A DNA stretch of 64,000 nucleotides, taken from Clostridiales bacterium (lineage in GTDB: Bacteria > Bacillota > Clostridia > Lachnospirales > Lachnospiraceae). Below are positions 46,346 through 54,422 of the stretch, piece after piece. How positions within the stretch are numbered: the stretch's first letter is position 1; each line of letters begins with the position of its first letter. Where the stretch lies: contig JALEHN010000104.1 of NCBI GenBank assembly GCA_022770525.1, positions 85,651-149,650 of the forward strand, given 5' to 3'. Position numbers and translations under genes: made by a program. The notes under the pieces are model-generated. The model was not told where the DNA came from, searched no databases, and was given only the letters and a program-made list of their open reading frames with translations.

Positions 46346-47431
46346 ATGAACCAAAAATCCGTTGTTATTGGTATGTCCGGGGGTGTTGATTCATCTGCCG
46401 CAGCATATCTTCTGAAGAAAGAAGGATACAACGTCATCGGCGTGACGATGAAAACATGGCATGAACATACCGATACACCGGAGGATGAACAGGGTGTCTG
46501 TGATGCATTAAAAGTCGCAAAAACCCTGGGTATTGAGCATCATGTCGTTGATTTTTCGGATATTTTTAAAGCAAAGGTTGTAGAGCCCTTTGCAGATGAA
46601 TATTATAAAGGACGGACACCAAATCCCTGTCTTTTATGCAACCGGTATGTCAAGTGGGAAGCGCTGCTTGATTTTGCGGATCAGATTGGTGCTGATTACG
46701 TTGCGACCGGACATTATGCCAGTGTGGTACGTCTTGAAAACGGCCGCTATTCTTTAAAAAAGGCACCGGGCGGCAAAGATCAGACTTATGCACTGTATGC
46801 GCTTTTGCAGGAACAGCTGTCACGGACACTGATGCCGGCGGCAAAATATACAAAAGATGAAATCAGAGAAATCGCTGCAAAAGCAGGACTTAAGGTGGCG
46901 GATAAACCGGACAGCCAGGATATATGCTTTATACCTGACGGTGATTATAAAGCTTTTCTTGAAAGATATACCGGAAAAAAGCCACAGCCGGGACATTTTG
47001 TTGATCAGGACGGCCGTGTTTTAGGATGTCACAGCGGGACATGCTGTTACACCATCGGACAGCGCAAAGGGCTGAATCTTTCCATGGGAAGGCCTGTATT
47101 TGTAACGGAGATCAGGGCAGAACAAAATGAAGTTGTGATCGGTGATGCAAAAGATGTTTTCGGAAGCAGTCTTATTGCTTCAAATCTCAACTGGATGGCC
47201 ATTGAAAAGCCTCAGGCAGCGATCAGGACGTGGGCTAAAATCCGCTACGCCGCAAAACCTGCGGCATGCACGGTGACTGTCAGAAAAGATGAAGTATATG
47301 GCGATATCGCGGAAGTCGTTTTCGATGAACCTCAGCGGGCAATCACACCGGGGCAGGCTGTCGTCTTTTATGGGGCTCAAGGCTGTGAGGATATTGTTGT
47401 CGGCGGCGGTGTTATCATAAAAAAAACGTAA
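46346..47431 (+). CDS. mnmA: tRNA 2-thiouridine(34) synthase
   Basis: 361 residues. The PP-loop is GMSGGVDSS (about 9-17); catalytic Cys residues are in PNPCLLCNRYVKW (about 98) and SGTCCYTIGQRKG-like (about 230 on). PDSQDICFI is typical. It thiolates U34 of Lys, Glu and Gln tRNAs using sulfur from IscS. ATG 46346 has AGAGGAG upstream; longer in-frame extensions overlap iscU. Confidence 0.95.
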   Translation: MNQKSVVIGMSGGVDSSAAAYLLKKEGYNVIGVTMKTWHEHTDTPEDEQGVCDALKVAKTLGIEHHVVDFSDIFKAKVVEPFADEYYKGRTPNPCLLCNRYVKWEALLDFADQIGADYVATGHYASVVRLENGRYSLKKAPGGKDQTYALYALLQEQLSRTLMPAAKYTKDEIREIAAKAGLKVADKPDSQDICFIPDGDYKAFLERYTGKKPQPGHFVDQDGRVLGCHSGTCCYTIGQRKGLNLSMGRPVFVTEIRAEQNEVVIGDAKDVFGSSLIASNLNWMAIEKPQAAIRTWAKIRYAAKPAACTVTVRKDEVYGDIAEVVFDEPQRAITPGQAVVFYGAQGCEDIVVGGGVIIKKT

Positions 47432-47534
47432 GACAAACGAAGGTATTTATGCAATATGCTGATTATATTTTTGGTAAATAATGAGCATGGTTGTTGAAAA
47501 TTTCAAAAAAATTGATGGAACAATAAAAATTATA

Positions 47535-47563
47535 TTGCAAAATCACGAGAACTGTGCTAATAT
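47535..47563 (+). promoter_or_regulatory. Promoter of short intergenic transcript
   Basis: TTGCAA, 17-base spacer, TAATAT. A strong hairpin terminator lies about 95 bases downstream with no ORF between. Confidence 0.6.
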
Positions 47564-47569
47564 AAATTC

Positions 47570-47665
47570 AGGTAAAAAATAGTCAGAAAATTCTATAAAG
47601 TGATTGCGGGAGAAGAAGATAAGCAAGTATTAAGGCACCAATGCTCGAACAATGCTTGCTTTTTT
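47570..47665 (+). ncRNA. Candidate small RNA or attenuated leader upstream of ABC importer
   Basis: The interval between promoter 47535-47563 and the terminator (stem 47621-47631 / 47651-47661, then T6) contains no coding sequence. It could be a free-standing sRNA of about 95 nt or a terminated leader for the importer operon. I do not recognise a known riboswitch class. Confidence 0.4.
47621..47665 (+). terminator. Rho-independent terminator of the short transcript
   Basis: 11-bp stem AAGCAAGTATT / AATGCTTGCTT (one G-U) with a 19-base loop and a run of T. Confidence 0.85.
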
Positions 47666-47794
47666 GCATATTTTTTTATGAATCATGTAAGTTTTCTTAA
47701 AATAGCTGTCATCGTTAGAATTTCTGAGATTTATTACTTAGGACATATACAGTATATCTGATGGTGTATTGAAAAAAATTTTACATAAACTTCA

Positions 47795-47822
47795 TTGAAA
47801 TTTGAAGAAGCTAAGATATACT
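47795..47822 (+). promoter_or_regulatory. Promoter of ABC importer operon
   Basis: TTGAAA, 16-base spacer, TATACT, about 80 bases before the binding-protein ATG. Confidence 0.55.
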
Positions 47823-47903
47823 GAAGCAGTGTTCGAAGGGACATGTATAACCGGCTTTCCCGGACGTGGGGGAAGATTCGGATATAAAAAAGGAGGAAAA
47901 AAT

Positions 47904-49079
47904 ATGACAAAGTTTAGAAAACCTTTAACAGTTCTCGCAGCAGTATTGGCAATGACAATGGTTGCAGCATCATGCGGCAAGTCAGACGCACCGGCAGGCG
48001 GCGACGCATCATCTGCAGATACAAAAGGTGCAGAGACACAGGCAGCTGATACAGAATCAGTAGCTTCTGACAGTGGCGCGGTTGATTTGAATGCGGCATC
48101 TCTTGATGAAATCATTGAAAAAGCAAAAGAAGAAGGACGTGTTGAATCTGTAGGTATGCCTGATTCATGGGCAAACTGGGGACTTTCATGGCAGGGACTT
48201 AAAGATGAGTATGGTATTGACCATGCCGATGCCGATATGTCATCTGCGGAAGAACTTCAGATGTTTAAGACTGAAGGTGAAAACGGTACAAAGGATATCG
48301 GTGATGTAGGTTTTGCATTTGGTAAACAGGCCATCGAAGAAGATCTTGTACAGGGTTACAAGACATCTTACTGGGACAGCGTTCCTGATTGGGCAAAGGC
48401 TGAAGACGGCAAGTGGATGGTTGCTTATACAGGTTGTACAACATTCCTTACAAATACAGACCTTGTATCAAATGTTCCTAAGTCATGGGCAGATGTTAAA
48501 GCCGGTGACTACTCCGTAGCACTCGGTGATATCAACGGCGGTACAGCACAGGCTGCAGTTATCGCATCAGCTTATGCTTTCGGCGGTGACTTAAATAACC
48601 TTGATCCTGCATTTGAATTCTGGACAGAACTGGCAGAAGCAGGACGTATCAATACACTTGATATTTTACAGCAGAACTTTGAAACAGGTGAAGTTCCTAT
48701 GGGCGTTATCTGGAGCTACACAGCAATTCCTTACAAACAGAATATTACACAGTACGCTATGGAAGCTACAATTCCTTCAGATGGTTCCATCATGAGCGGT
48801 TATGCATCAGTTATTAATAAAAATGCGCCTCATCCTTACGCTGCAGCCCTTGCAAGAGAATATATCTTCAGCGATAAAGGACAGGCAAACCTTGCTTCAG
48901 CAGGCGCTATTCCTACAAGAACTGATGTTGTAATACCTGATGAAATTCAGGAAGCTACATTCCGTCAGGCAGATTATGCAAATGCGGTTCCTATGGAAGA
49001 TGCAGAAGCATATGCAAAAGCATGTGAAGAAGTAGTTACAAGATGGCAGGAAGAAATCATTCCTTTACTTGTACAGTAA
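47904..49079 (+). CDS. ABC importer substrate-binding lipoprotein (AfuA/PhnS/PotD-like)
   Basis: 391 residues. Lipoprotein signal with lipobox AASC (Cys about 25), a Gly/Ala/Asp spacer, then a periplasmic-binding-protein type 2 fold (SVGMPDSWANWGLSWQGL, DIGDVGFAFGKQAIEEDL, YSVALGDINGGTAQAAV, REYIFSDKGQANLASAGAIP). The last pattern is typical of iron, thiamine, aminoethylphosphonate and polyamine binding proteins. The substrate is unknown; the downstream GDPD and eut genes make a glycerophosphodiester attractive. AAGGAGG precedes ATG 47904; the frame is open from 47802. Confidence 0.85.
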   Translation: MTKFRKPLTVLAAVLAMTMVAASCGKSDAPAGGDASSADTKGAETQAADTESVASDSGAVDLNAASLDEIIEKAKEEGRVESVGMPDSWANWGLSWQGLKDEYGIDHADADMSSAEELQMFKTEGENGTKDIGDVGFAFGKQAIEEDLVQGYKTSYWDSVPDWAKAEDGKWMVAYTGCTTFLTNTDLVSNVPKSWADVKAGDYSVALGDINGGTAQAAVIASAYAFGGDLNNLDPAFEFWTELAEAGRINTLDILQQNFETGEVPMGVIWSYTAIPYKQNITQYAMEATIPSDGSIMSGYASVINKNAPHPYAAALAREYIFSDKGQANLASAGAIPTRTDVVIPDEIQEATFRQADYANAVPMEDAEAYAKACEEVVTRWQEEIIPLLVQ

Positions 49080-49131
49080 TCTGTTATCAATATTATAAAC
49101 GGTGTAGGCGGATCATATACGTCTGTTAATC

Positions 49132-49164
49132 AACGGGGGTGCCAGGCTGCACCCCCCGTTTTAA
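49132..49164 (+). terminator. Intraoperon terminator/attenuator after binding protein
   Basis: Stem AACGGGGGTGC / GCACCCCCCGTT (one-base bulge) with a short loop, followed by TTTTAA. It probably lowers permease expression relative to the binding protein. Confidence 0.75.
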
Positions 49165-49208
49165 TATATGAAAAGCTGAGCTTAATATAGCGGAATGGAG
49201 TTGAAACA

Positions 49209-50060
49209 ATGAAAAACAGAAAGTACATATTTTTACTGGCCCTTGTTCCATTTCTGCTGGTTGCTTTTCTTTACGAAATAATTCCGTTAATAATGATTGT
49301 TATTAACAGCTTCCAGCCGGATGCGGGCGGCGGTTTTACCTTAGAAAACTACCAGACTGTATTTTCAAAACTGCTTTATCGAAAAGCTATTTTTAACAGT
49401 ATTAAAATTTCACTGACATCGGCAATTATCGGTATCATTATTGCTTTCTTCGGCGCGAAAGCAGCACATCAGCATGGCGGAAAATTAAATTCCGTATTTA
49501 TGACGGTTCTTAACATGGTATCCAATTTTGCCGGTATCCCTCTTGCTTTTGCATACATGATTTTACTTGGCAATGCAGGTTTTATGGTCAGTGTCGGAAA
49601 AGAACTCGGTATTGAGGCACTGGCAAATTACAATTTATATACGACAAGCGGTATGAGCCTGATTTATGTGTATTTCCAGATACCGCTTTCAACACTGCTT
49701 CTTATCCCGGCCTTTGAAGGCGTTCGTAAAGAGTGGAAGGAAGCATGTACACTGCTTGGCGGCGGTCAGACGACGTTTTGGACAAAGGTTGGCGTCCCGG
49801 TGCTCATGCCGAGTATTCTCGGTACTTTCAGCGTGTTGTTTGCAAATGCTCTGGCAGCTTATGCAACGGCTTATGCGCTGATGATGAATAATATTTCGCT
49901 GCTGCCGATTCAGATCGCAGGCTGCTATACCGGTGAAGTTAAGATAAGAACCGGACTTGGCGGCGCTCTGTCCGTGACAATGATGATTATCATGATTATT
50001 ATGATTTTCATTACCAATGGACTTAGCAGGCATTTCCAGAAAGGAGTGGCAAGAAAATGA
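49209..50060 (+). CDS. ABC importer permease 1
   Basis: 283 residues with six hydrophobic segments. The EAA loop is EGVRKEWKEACTLLGGGQTTFWTKVGVPVLMP (about 173-204), the contact point for the ATPase. It belongs to the BPD_transp_1 family of polyamine, iron and phosphonate-type importers. It overlaps the next permease gene by 4 bases. Confidence 0.88.
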   Translation: MKNRKYIFLLALVPFLLVAFLYEIIPLIMIVINSFQPDAGGGFTLENYQTVFSKLLYRKAIFNSIKISLTSAIIGIIIAFFGAKAAHQHGGKLNSVFMTVLNMVSNFAGIPLAFAYMILLGNAGFMVSVGKELGIEALANYNLYTTSGMSLIYVYFQIPLSTLLLIPAFEGVRKEWKEACTLLGGGQTTFWTKVGVPVLMPSILGTFSVLFANALAAYATAYALMMNNISLLPIQIAGCYTGEVKIRTGLGGALSVTMMIIMIIMIFITNGLSRHFQKGVARK

Positions 50061-50872
50061 AAAAGAAAAATATAGGCGCTCCGATCGTAATGTTGATTAT
50101 AATCATCTATATGCTGATTCCCCTTGTTGTTTCAATCATTTATTCAATGTTTGATAAATGGACAAGCATTGTACCGGAAGGCTTTAATCTGGAAAACTAT
50201 AAAACATTGTTTACAGATCCGGCATTCCTTGCAACAATGGGCAGAACAGTACTGATGTGTATTATACCTATTTTTGTAACGATTATCATTGTTCTTCTGG
50301 CACTGTTTGTAACAACAGTGTATTTTCCGAAACTTGAAAAGTATGTACAGCTGATCTGTATGATACCTTATACAATCCAGGGTGTTATTTTATCTGTCAG
50401 TATTTTGTCACTGTATGTCAGCTCACCGACATTTTTAAGCAATCGTCTTGTGATGCTGTTTGGCGCATATTGCATTATCATACTTCCATATATTTATCAG
50501 GGTATCAGAAACGGTATGCGTGCGGTGAATATGCCGATGCTTCTGGAAGCGGCTGAAATGCTCGGTGCTTCCAAAATGTACGCATTTTTCAAAGTCATCG
50601 TACCGAATATTCTGTCGGCGATTATTGTATCTTCGCTGCTGGCTGTCGGCATTATTTTTGGCGATTATGTCCTTGTTCGAAATCTTGCCGGTACATCTTT
50701 CCAGAATATGCAGATTTATCTGTATCAGACAATGAAGTCAGACAGTACAAAATCCAGTGCGGTCTTTGTTGTGATTATGATGGTTACATTTATCATCACA
50801 GCTGTTGTACTGTTCTTAAAGAGCCGTGAAGGTAAACAGCATGCGGAAATGAAAGCTAAGGTAAAGGAGTAA
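50057..50872 (+). CDS. ABC importer permease 2
   Basis: 271 residues with six hydrophobic segments and an EAA loop at LLEAAEMLGASKMYAFFKVIVPN. It has the PotC/PhnV-like BPD_transp_1 layout and pairs with permease 1. Its start overlaps that gene (ATGA), and the ATPase starts 6 bases after its stop. Confidence 0.88.
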   Translation: MKKKNIGAPIVMLIIIIYMLIPLVVSIIYSMFDKWTSIVPEGFNLENYKTLFTDPAFLATMGRTVLMCIIPIFVTIIIVLLALFVTTVYFPKLEKYVQLICMIPYTIQGVILSVSILSLYVSSPTFLSNRLVMLFGAYCIIILPYIYQGIRNGMRAVNMPMLLEAAEMLGASKMYAFFKVIVPNILSAIIVSSLLAVGIIFGDYVLVRNLAGTSFQNMQIYLYQTMKSDSTKSSAVFVVIMMVTFIITAVVLFLKSREGKQHAEMKAKVKE

Positions 50873-50878
50873 TGCCAT

Positions 50879-51886
50879 ATGTCATATATACGTTTTGAGA
50901 ATATTGTAAAGAACTTCGGCCGTAATGAAGTATTAAAGAATATCAACCTTGAAATCGAGAAAGGTCAGCTTGTGACGCTTTTGGGACCTTCGGGCTGTGG
51001 TAAATCGACGCTGCTGAGATGCCTGGCCGGTCTTGAAACGGTAACTTCGGGAAGGGTTTATCTTGACGGCAAAGATATTACCGATGTCAACCCGAAAGAC
51101 AGAGATATCGGTATGGTTTTCCAGCAGTACAGTCTTTTCCCGAACATGACCGTTGAACAAAATGTTGCTTTTGGTATGAAAATGAAGAAGGTACCAAAGG
51201 AAAAGATTGCCGCTAAAACGAAAGAGATGCTGGAAATCGTAGGTCTAGGCGATAAACTGAAACAGTATCCGGCACAGCTTTCCGGCGGCCAGCAGCAAAG
51301 AGCGGCACTGGCAAGGGCTATTGTTACAGAACCAAAGGTGCTTCTTCTTGATGAACCGCTTTCTGCTATTGATGCGCTGCTTCGTCATTCACTGCAGGTG
51401 GAAATCAGACGTATTCAGAAAGAGCTGGATATTACCGCCATTTTTGTTACCCATGACCAGGATGAAGCAATGGTTATGTCTGATGTGATTCACCTGATGT
51501 ATAAAGGAAAAATTGATCAGTCTGCAAAACCGACGACGCTGTATACAAAACCGGAGACAAAATTCGCGGCAACCTTTATCGGCCATTATAATGTTCTTTC
51601 CGGCGAGCGGTTTGCAAAAATATGCGGTGAGAAAATCGACAGTGATGATATTGCTTTTAGACCGGAAATTATACAGATCAGTGATAAGCCGATCGAATCT
51701 GAAAACTGCTATCAAATGAAAGGTCATATCAGTGTCAGTCTGCCGCACGGCAATATTTTAAGATATGCTGTGGACTGCGGCGGTGAGCAGGTAGATGTTG
51801 ATGTATTATTTACAGGAACAGTACCGTTTGAGACGCATACGGATGTTTATCTGTCTGTGAAGAAGGATCAGTGTATTTATTTATAG
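50879..51886 (+). CDS. ABC importer ATPase (PotA/FbpC-like)
   Basis: 335 residues. Walker A GPSGCGKST (about 36-44), Q-loop VFQQYSLFPNM, signature LSGGQQQRAALARA, Walker B LLLDEPLSAID and switch VTHDQDEAM are all intact. A C-terminal regulatory TOBE-like domain follows (about 235-335). It powers the two permeases. A perfect terminator follows, separating this operon from the GDPD-eut genes. Confidence 0.9.
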   Translation: MSYIRFENIVKNFGRNEVLKNINLEIEKGQLVTLLGPSGCGKSTLLRCLAGLETVTSGRVYLDGKDITDVNPKDRDIGMVFQQYSLFPNMTVEQNVAFGMKMKKVPKEKIAAKTKEMLEIVGLGDKLKQYPAQLSGGQQQRAALARAIVTEPKVLLLDEPLSAIDALLRHSLQVEIRRIQKELDITAIFVTHDQDEAMVMSDVIHLMYKGKIDQSAKPTTLYTKPETKFAATFIGHYNVLSGERFAKICGEKIDSDDIAFRPEIIQISDKPIESENCYQMKGHISVSLPHGNILRYAVDCGGEQVDVDVLFTGTVPFETHTDVYLSVKKDQCIYL

Positions 51887-51908
51887 CAGACATAAGCTTA
51901 AAGAAGTA

Positions 51909-51946
51909 AAAGGCGGTATCTTTTTTTAGGATACCGCCTTTGATTT
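51909..51946 (+). terminator. Rho-independent terminator of ABC importer operon
   Basis: Perfect 12-bp stem AAAGGCGGTATC / GATACCGCCTTT around a T-rich loop, then GATTTGTT. Confidence 0.85.
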
Positions 51947-51967
51947 GTTATTGAAACATGTTATAAT
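51941..51967 (+). promoter_or_regulatory. Promoter of GDPD-eutA transcript
   Basis: TTGATT, 15-base spacer, TATAAT. The -10 is good and the -35 and spacing are weaker. Confidence 0.55.
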
Positions 51968-51977
51968 GACTTAAATT

Positions 51978-52023
51978 GTAACCGTGCGGAGCCAAATCTT
52001 AGGAGGATGGTTCTAAAAGTTAC
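51978..52023 (+). promoter_or_regulatory. Structured leader of GDPD-eutA transcript
   Basis: GTAAC (51978-51982) pairs with GTTAC (52019-52023) and GAGCCA (51989-51994) with TGGTTC (52008-52013). The loop holds an AGGAGGATG whose spacing is too short for translation. Possible regulatory hairpin. Confidence 0.3.
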
Positions 52024-52057
52024 CTTAAATTAATGATTCGGAAAGGATGTCAGGGAT

Positions 52058-52789
52058 ATGGTAAAGAATTTTGCACACAGAGGGTTTTCGGGAAAGTATC
52101 CGGAAAATACAATGCTTGCTTTTGAAAAGGCACTGGAAGTCGGTATTGACGGTATTGAACTTGATGTTCATTTATCTAAAGACGGTGAGCTTGTGATTAT
52201 TCATGATGAAAAAGTAGACAGAACAACGAACGGCACCGGACTTGTGGCGGATATGACACTGGCGCAGCTTAAAGAACTGGATGCTTCGGCTGAATATGCG
52301 GGGGTTTACGGTATTAACCGGATTCCTACTTTAAAAGAGTATTTTGAACTTGTGAAAGATAAGGAGATCGTTACAAATATCGAGTTAAAAACAGGTATTA
52401 ACCCTTATCCGGGAATTGAAGAAAAAACACTGGCAATGATTGATGCATACGGACTTCGCGAAAAAATCATCATTTCTTCTTTCAATCACTATTCTGTGAA
52501 AAAGTTTAAAGAACTGGCGCCGGATATCATCTGTGGTTTTCTTGAAGAAAGCTGGATTATCGATATGGCCGGTTACGCAAAGGCACAGGGGGTTGAATGC
52601 CTGCATCCGATATTTAATGCGGTGACGGGGGAATATGCAAAGGCTGCCCATGACGCGGGGCTTGCGATAAACACATGGACAGTCAATACACGGGAAGATA
52701 TGGAACAGATGATTGCCAGAGGTGTCCATGGTATCATCGGCAATTATCCTGATGTCTGCAAAGAAGTCATTGAAGTGTATCGGGATTAG
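52058..52789 (+). CDS. Cytosolic glycerophosphodiester phosphodiesterase
   Basis: 243 residues, GDPD TIM barrel. Catalytic and metal residues are in AHRGFSGKYPENT (His, Arg, Glu), GIELDVHLSKDG (Glu, Asp) and IIHDEKVDRTTNG (His, Asp); VNIELKTG-like and WTVNTREDM complete the family set. There is no signal peptide, so it acts in the cytosol. It would split glycerophosphodiesters such as glycerophosphoethanolamine into glycerol-3-phosphate and the alcohol. Only 45 bases separate its stop from eutA, with no terminator between, so a link to ethanolamine use is likely. GAAAGGATG precedes the ATG. Confidence 0.88.
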   Translation: MVKNFAHRGFSGKYPENTMLAFEKALEVGIDGIELDVHLSKDGELVIIHDEKVDRTTNGTGLVADMTLAQLKELDASAEYAGVYGINRIPTLKEYFELVKDKEIVTNIELKTGINPYPGIEEKTLAMIDAYGLREKIIISSFNHYSVKKFKELAPDIICGFLEESWIIDMAGYAKAQGVECLHPIFNAVTGEYAKAAHDAGLAINTWTVNTREDMEQMIARGVHGIIGNYPDVCKEVIEVYRD

Positions 52790-52834
52790 GCGGTTATGGC
52801 GGGTGTGATGTATCAGTGAGAGGAAGTGATTGTG

Positions 52835-54259
52835 ATGCCGGATATATTAAGCGTAGGTATAGATATCGGAACTTCCACCACACAGGTCATTTTTTCAAGA
52901 CTTATGATGGAAAATACGTCGGGATATTTTTCAGTGCCCCATGTTTCTATTGTTGATAAAGATGTTGTTTATAAAAGTGAAGTTTATCTGACACCGCTGA
53001 AAACAAATGTGCTGATTGATACAGACAAAGTAAGGGATATTGTTTCGGAAGAGTTTAGAAAAGCCGGGTTTACACCAAAAGACACAAAAAGCGGCGCGGT
53101 CATTATTACCGGCGAGTCGGCAAGAAAGGAAAATTCGGATGCGGTATTGGCAAAGCTTTCAGATTTCGCCGGTGATTTTGTCGTGTCTGCAGCCGGTCCC
53201 GATATGGAATCAGTCATTGCCGGCAAAGGCAGCGGTGCTTTTGAATACAGTATGAATGAACACTGTACGGTTGTCAATCTTGATATTGGCGGCGGTACAA
53301 CAAATATTGCTGTTTTTGATGACGGTGAGGTGATTGCCAGAGGCTGTCTTGATATCGGCGGGCGGCTGATTTGTGTCGACAGGCAGATGCATGTGACGAA
53401 ACTAAGTCCTGCGGCCAGGGCTGTATCGGAAGATGCAGGGATTGATATTCGTGAGAATGAAAAAGTTTCCGCTTACGATCTAAAAAAAATCACAGACCGG
53501 ATGGCAGATCTTATTTTCGATTTTCTTAAAGGGAAAAAAAGCAGAATTCTGTCACAGATTAAGACACCGGGCAGTTCGGATTTTGAAGTCGGTAAAGCAA
53601 TCGATTGTATATGTTTTTCAGGCGGAGTCGCTGATGGTATTTATCATGAAAAGAGCGATTTGTTCCAGTTTGACGATATAGGCATTATGCTTGGCAAATC
53701 CATCCGTACTTCAGGGCTTCTTACCGCTTATCAGCTGATTCGTGCCGGTGAGACAATACGGGCAACCGTTGTCGGTGCGGGAACTTACACAACGACCATA
53801 TCCGGCAGTACGATTACTTATACGAAAGATATCTTTCCGCTAAAAAATATACCTGTCTTAAAACTGAATGCTTCTGAACAGTCGGCCTGCTTTTTAGGCC
53901 ATCAGAAAGAAGTGTCAGACCGGGTAAGGTGGTTTATGGCACAAAGTGATGCTCCGCTGATTATTCTTGCCATGGACGGCATAAAAAATCCGTCATATGC
54001 GCAAGTAAGGATTGCTGCCGGATGCATCGGTCAGGTGATGGATGAATGTCTTGAAAAAAAACAGCCGGTGATTGTCGTCATAAAAAATGATATTGCAAAG
54101 GCCATCGGACAGCTGATTTATCAATATCTTAAAGGACGGCGGCAGGTGGTGGCCATCGACAGTATAGCCGTTGACGAAGGTGACTACGTTGATATGGGAA
54201 AACCGGTGATGAACGGCATGGTTGTTCCGGTTGTAGTGAAGACGCTCGTTTTTGGCTGA
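52835..54259 (+). CDS. eutA: Ethanolamine ammonia-lyase reactivase EutA
   Basis: 474 residues. The ASKHA/actin-like nucleotide-binding motifs are VGIDIGTSTTQVIFSR at the N-terminus and NLDIGGGTTNIAVFD (about 150-165). EutA exchanges damaged cobalamin from EutBC in an ATP-dependent way. ATG 52835 has GAGGAAG 9 bases upstream; GTG 52826 is in frame. It lies between GDPD and eutB and is followed by a separate promoter. Confidence 0.92.
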   Translation: MPDILSVGIDIGTSTTQVIFSRLMMENTSGYFSVPHVSIVDKDVVYKSEVYLTPLKTNVLIDTDKVRDIVSEEFRKAGFTPKDTKSGAVIITGESARKENSDAVLAKLSDFAGDFVVSAAGPDMESVIAGKGSGAFEYSMNEHCTVVNLDIGGGTTNIAVFDDGEVIARGCLDIGGRLICVDRQMHVTKLSPAARAVSEDAGIDIRENEKVSAYDLKKITDRMADLIFDFLKGKKSRILSQIKTPGSSDFEVGKAIDCICFSGGVADGIYHEKSDLFQFDDIGIMLGKSIRTSGLLTAYQLIRAGETIRATVVGAGTYTTTISGSTITYTKDIFPLKNIPVLKLNASEQSACFLGHQKEVSDRVRWFMAQSDAPLIILAMDGIKNPSYAQVRIAAGCIGQVMDECLEKKQPVIVVIKNDIAKAIGQLIYQYLKGRRQVVAIDSIAVDEGDYVDMGKPVMNGMVVPVVVKTLVFG

Positions 54260-54277
54260 ACTTATTTTTTGCTCTGC

Positions 54278-54306
54278 TTGCGCAATATTTACGGATATAG
54301 TATAAT
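54278..54306 (+). promoter_or_regulatory. Promoter of eutB
   Basis: TTGCGC, 17-base spacer, TATAAT, about 115 bases before the eutB start. No dual ANTAR-type hairpin is obvious in the leader. Confidence 0.6.
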
Positions 54307-54422
54307 GATTTCAGTTAAAATGATAGATTTTGTACAGGATACTTGTGACTTTGTTCATGAGATGAATGTGCGGCTTTTTAATTTGACTTAAAGAAAAAAT
54401 CTCAGGTGAGGGGTGATACATA

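Noticed and set aside
54307..54422. Searched for dual ANTAR/EutV hairpins before eutB
   Set aside because: No pair of hairpins with the expected hexanucleotide loops or an overlapping terminator could be recognised by eye; eutV/eutW are also not in the window.
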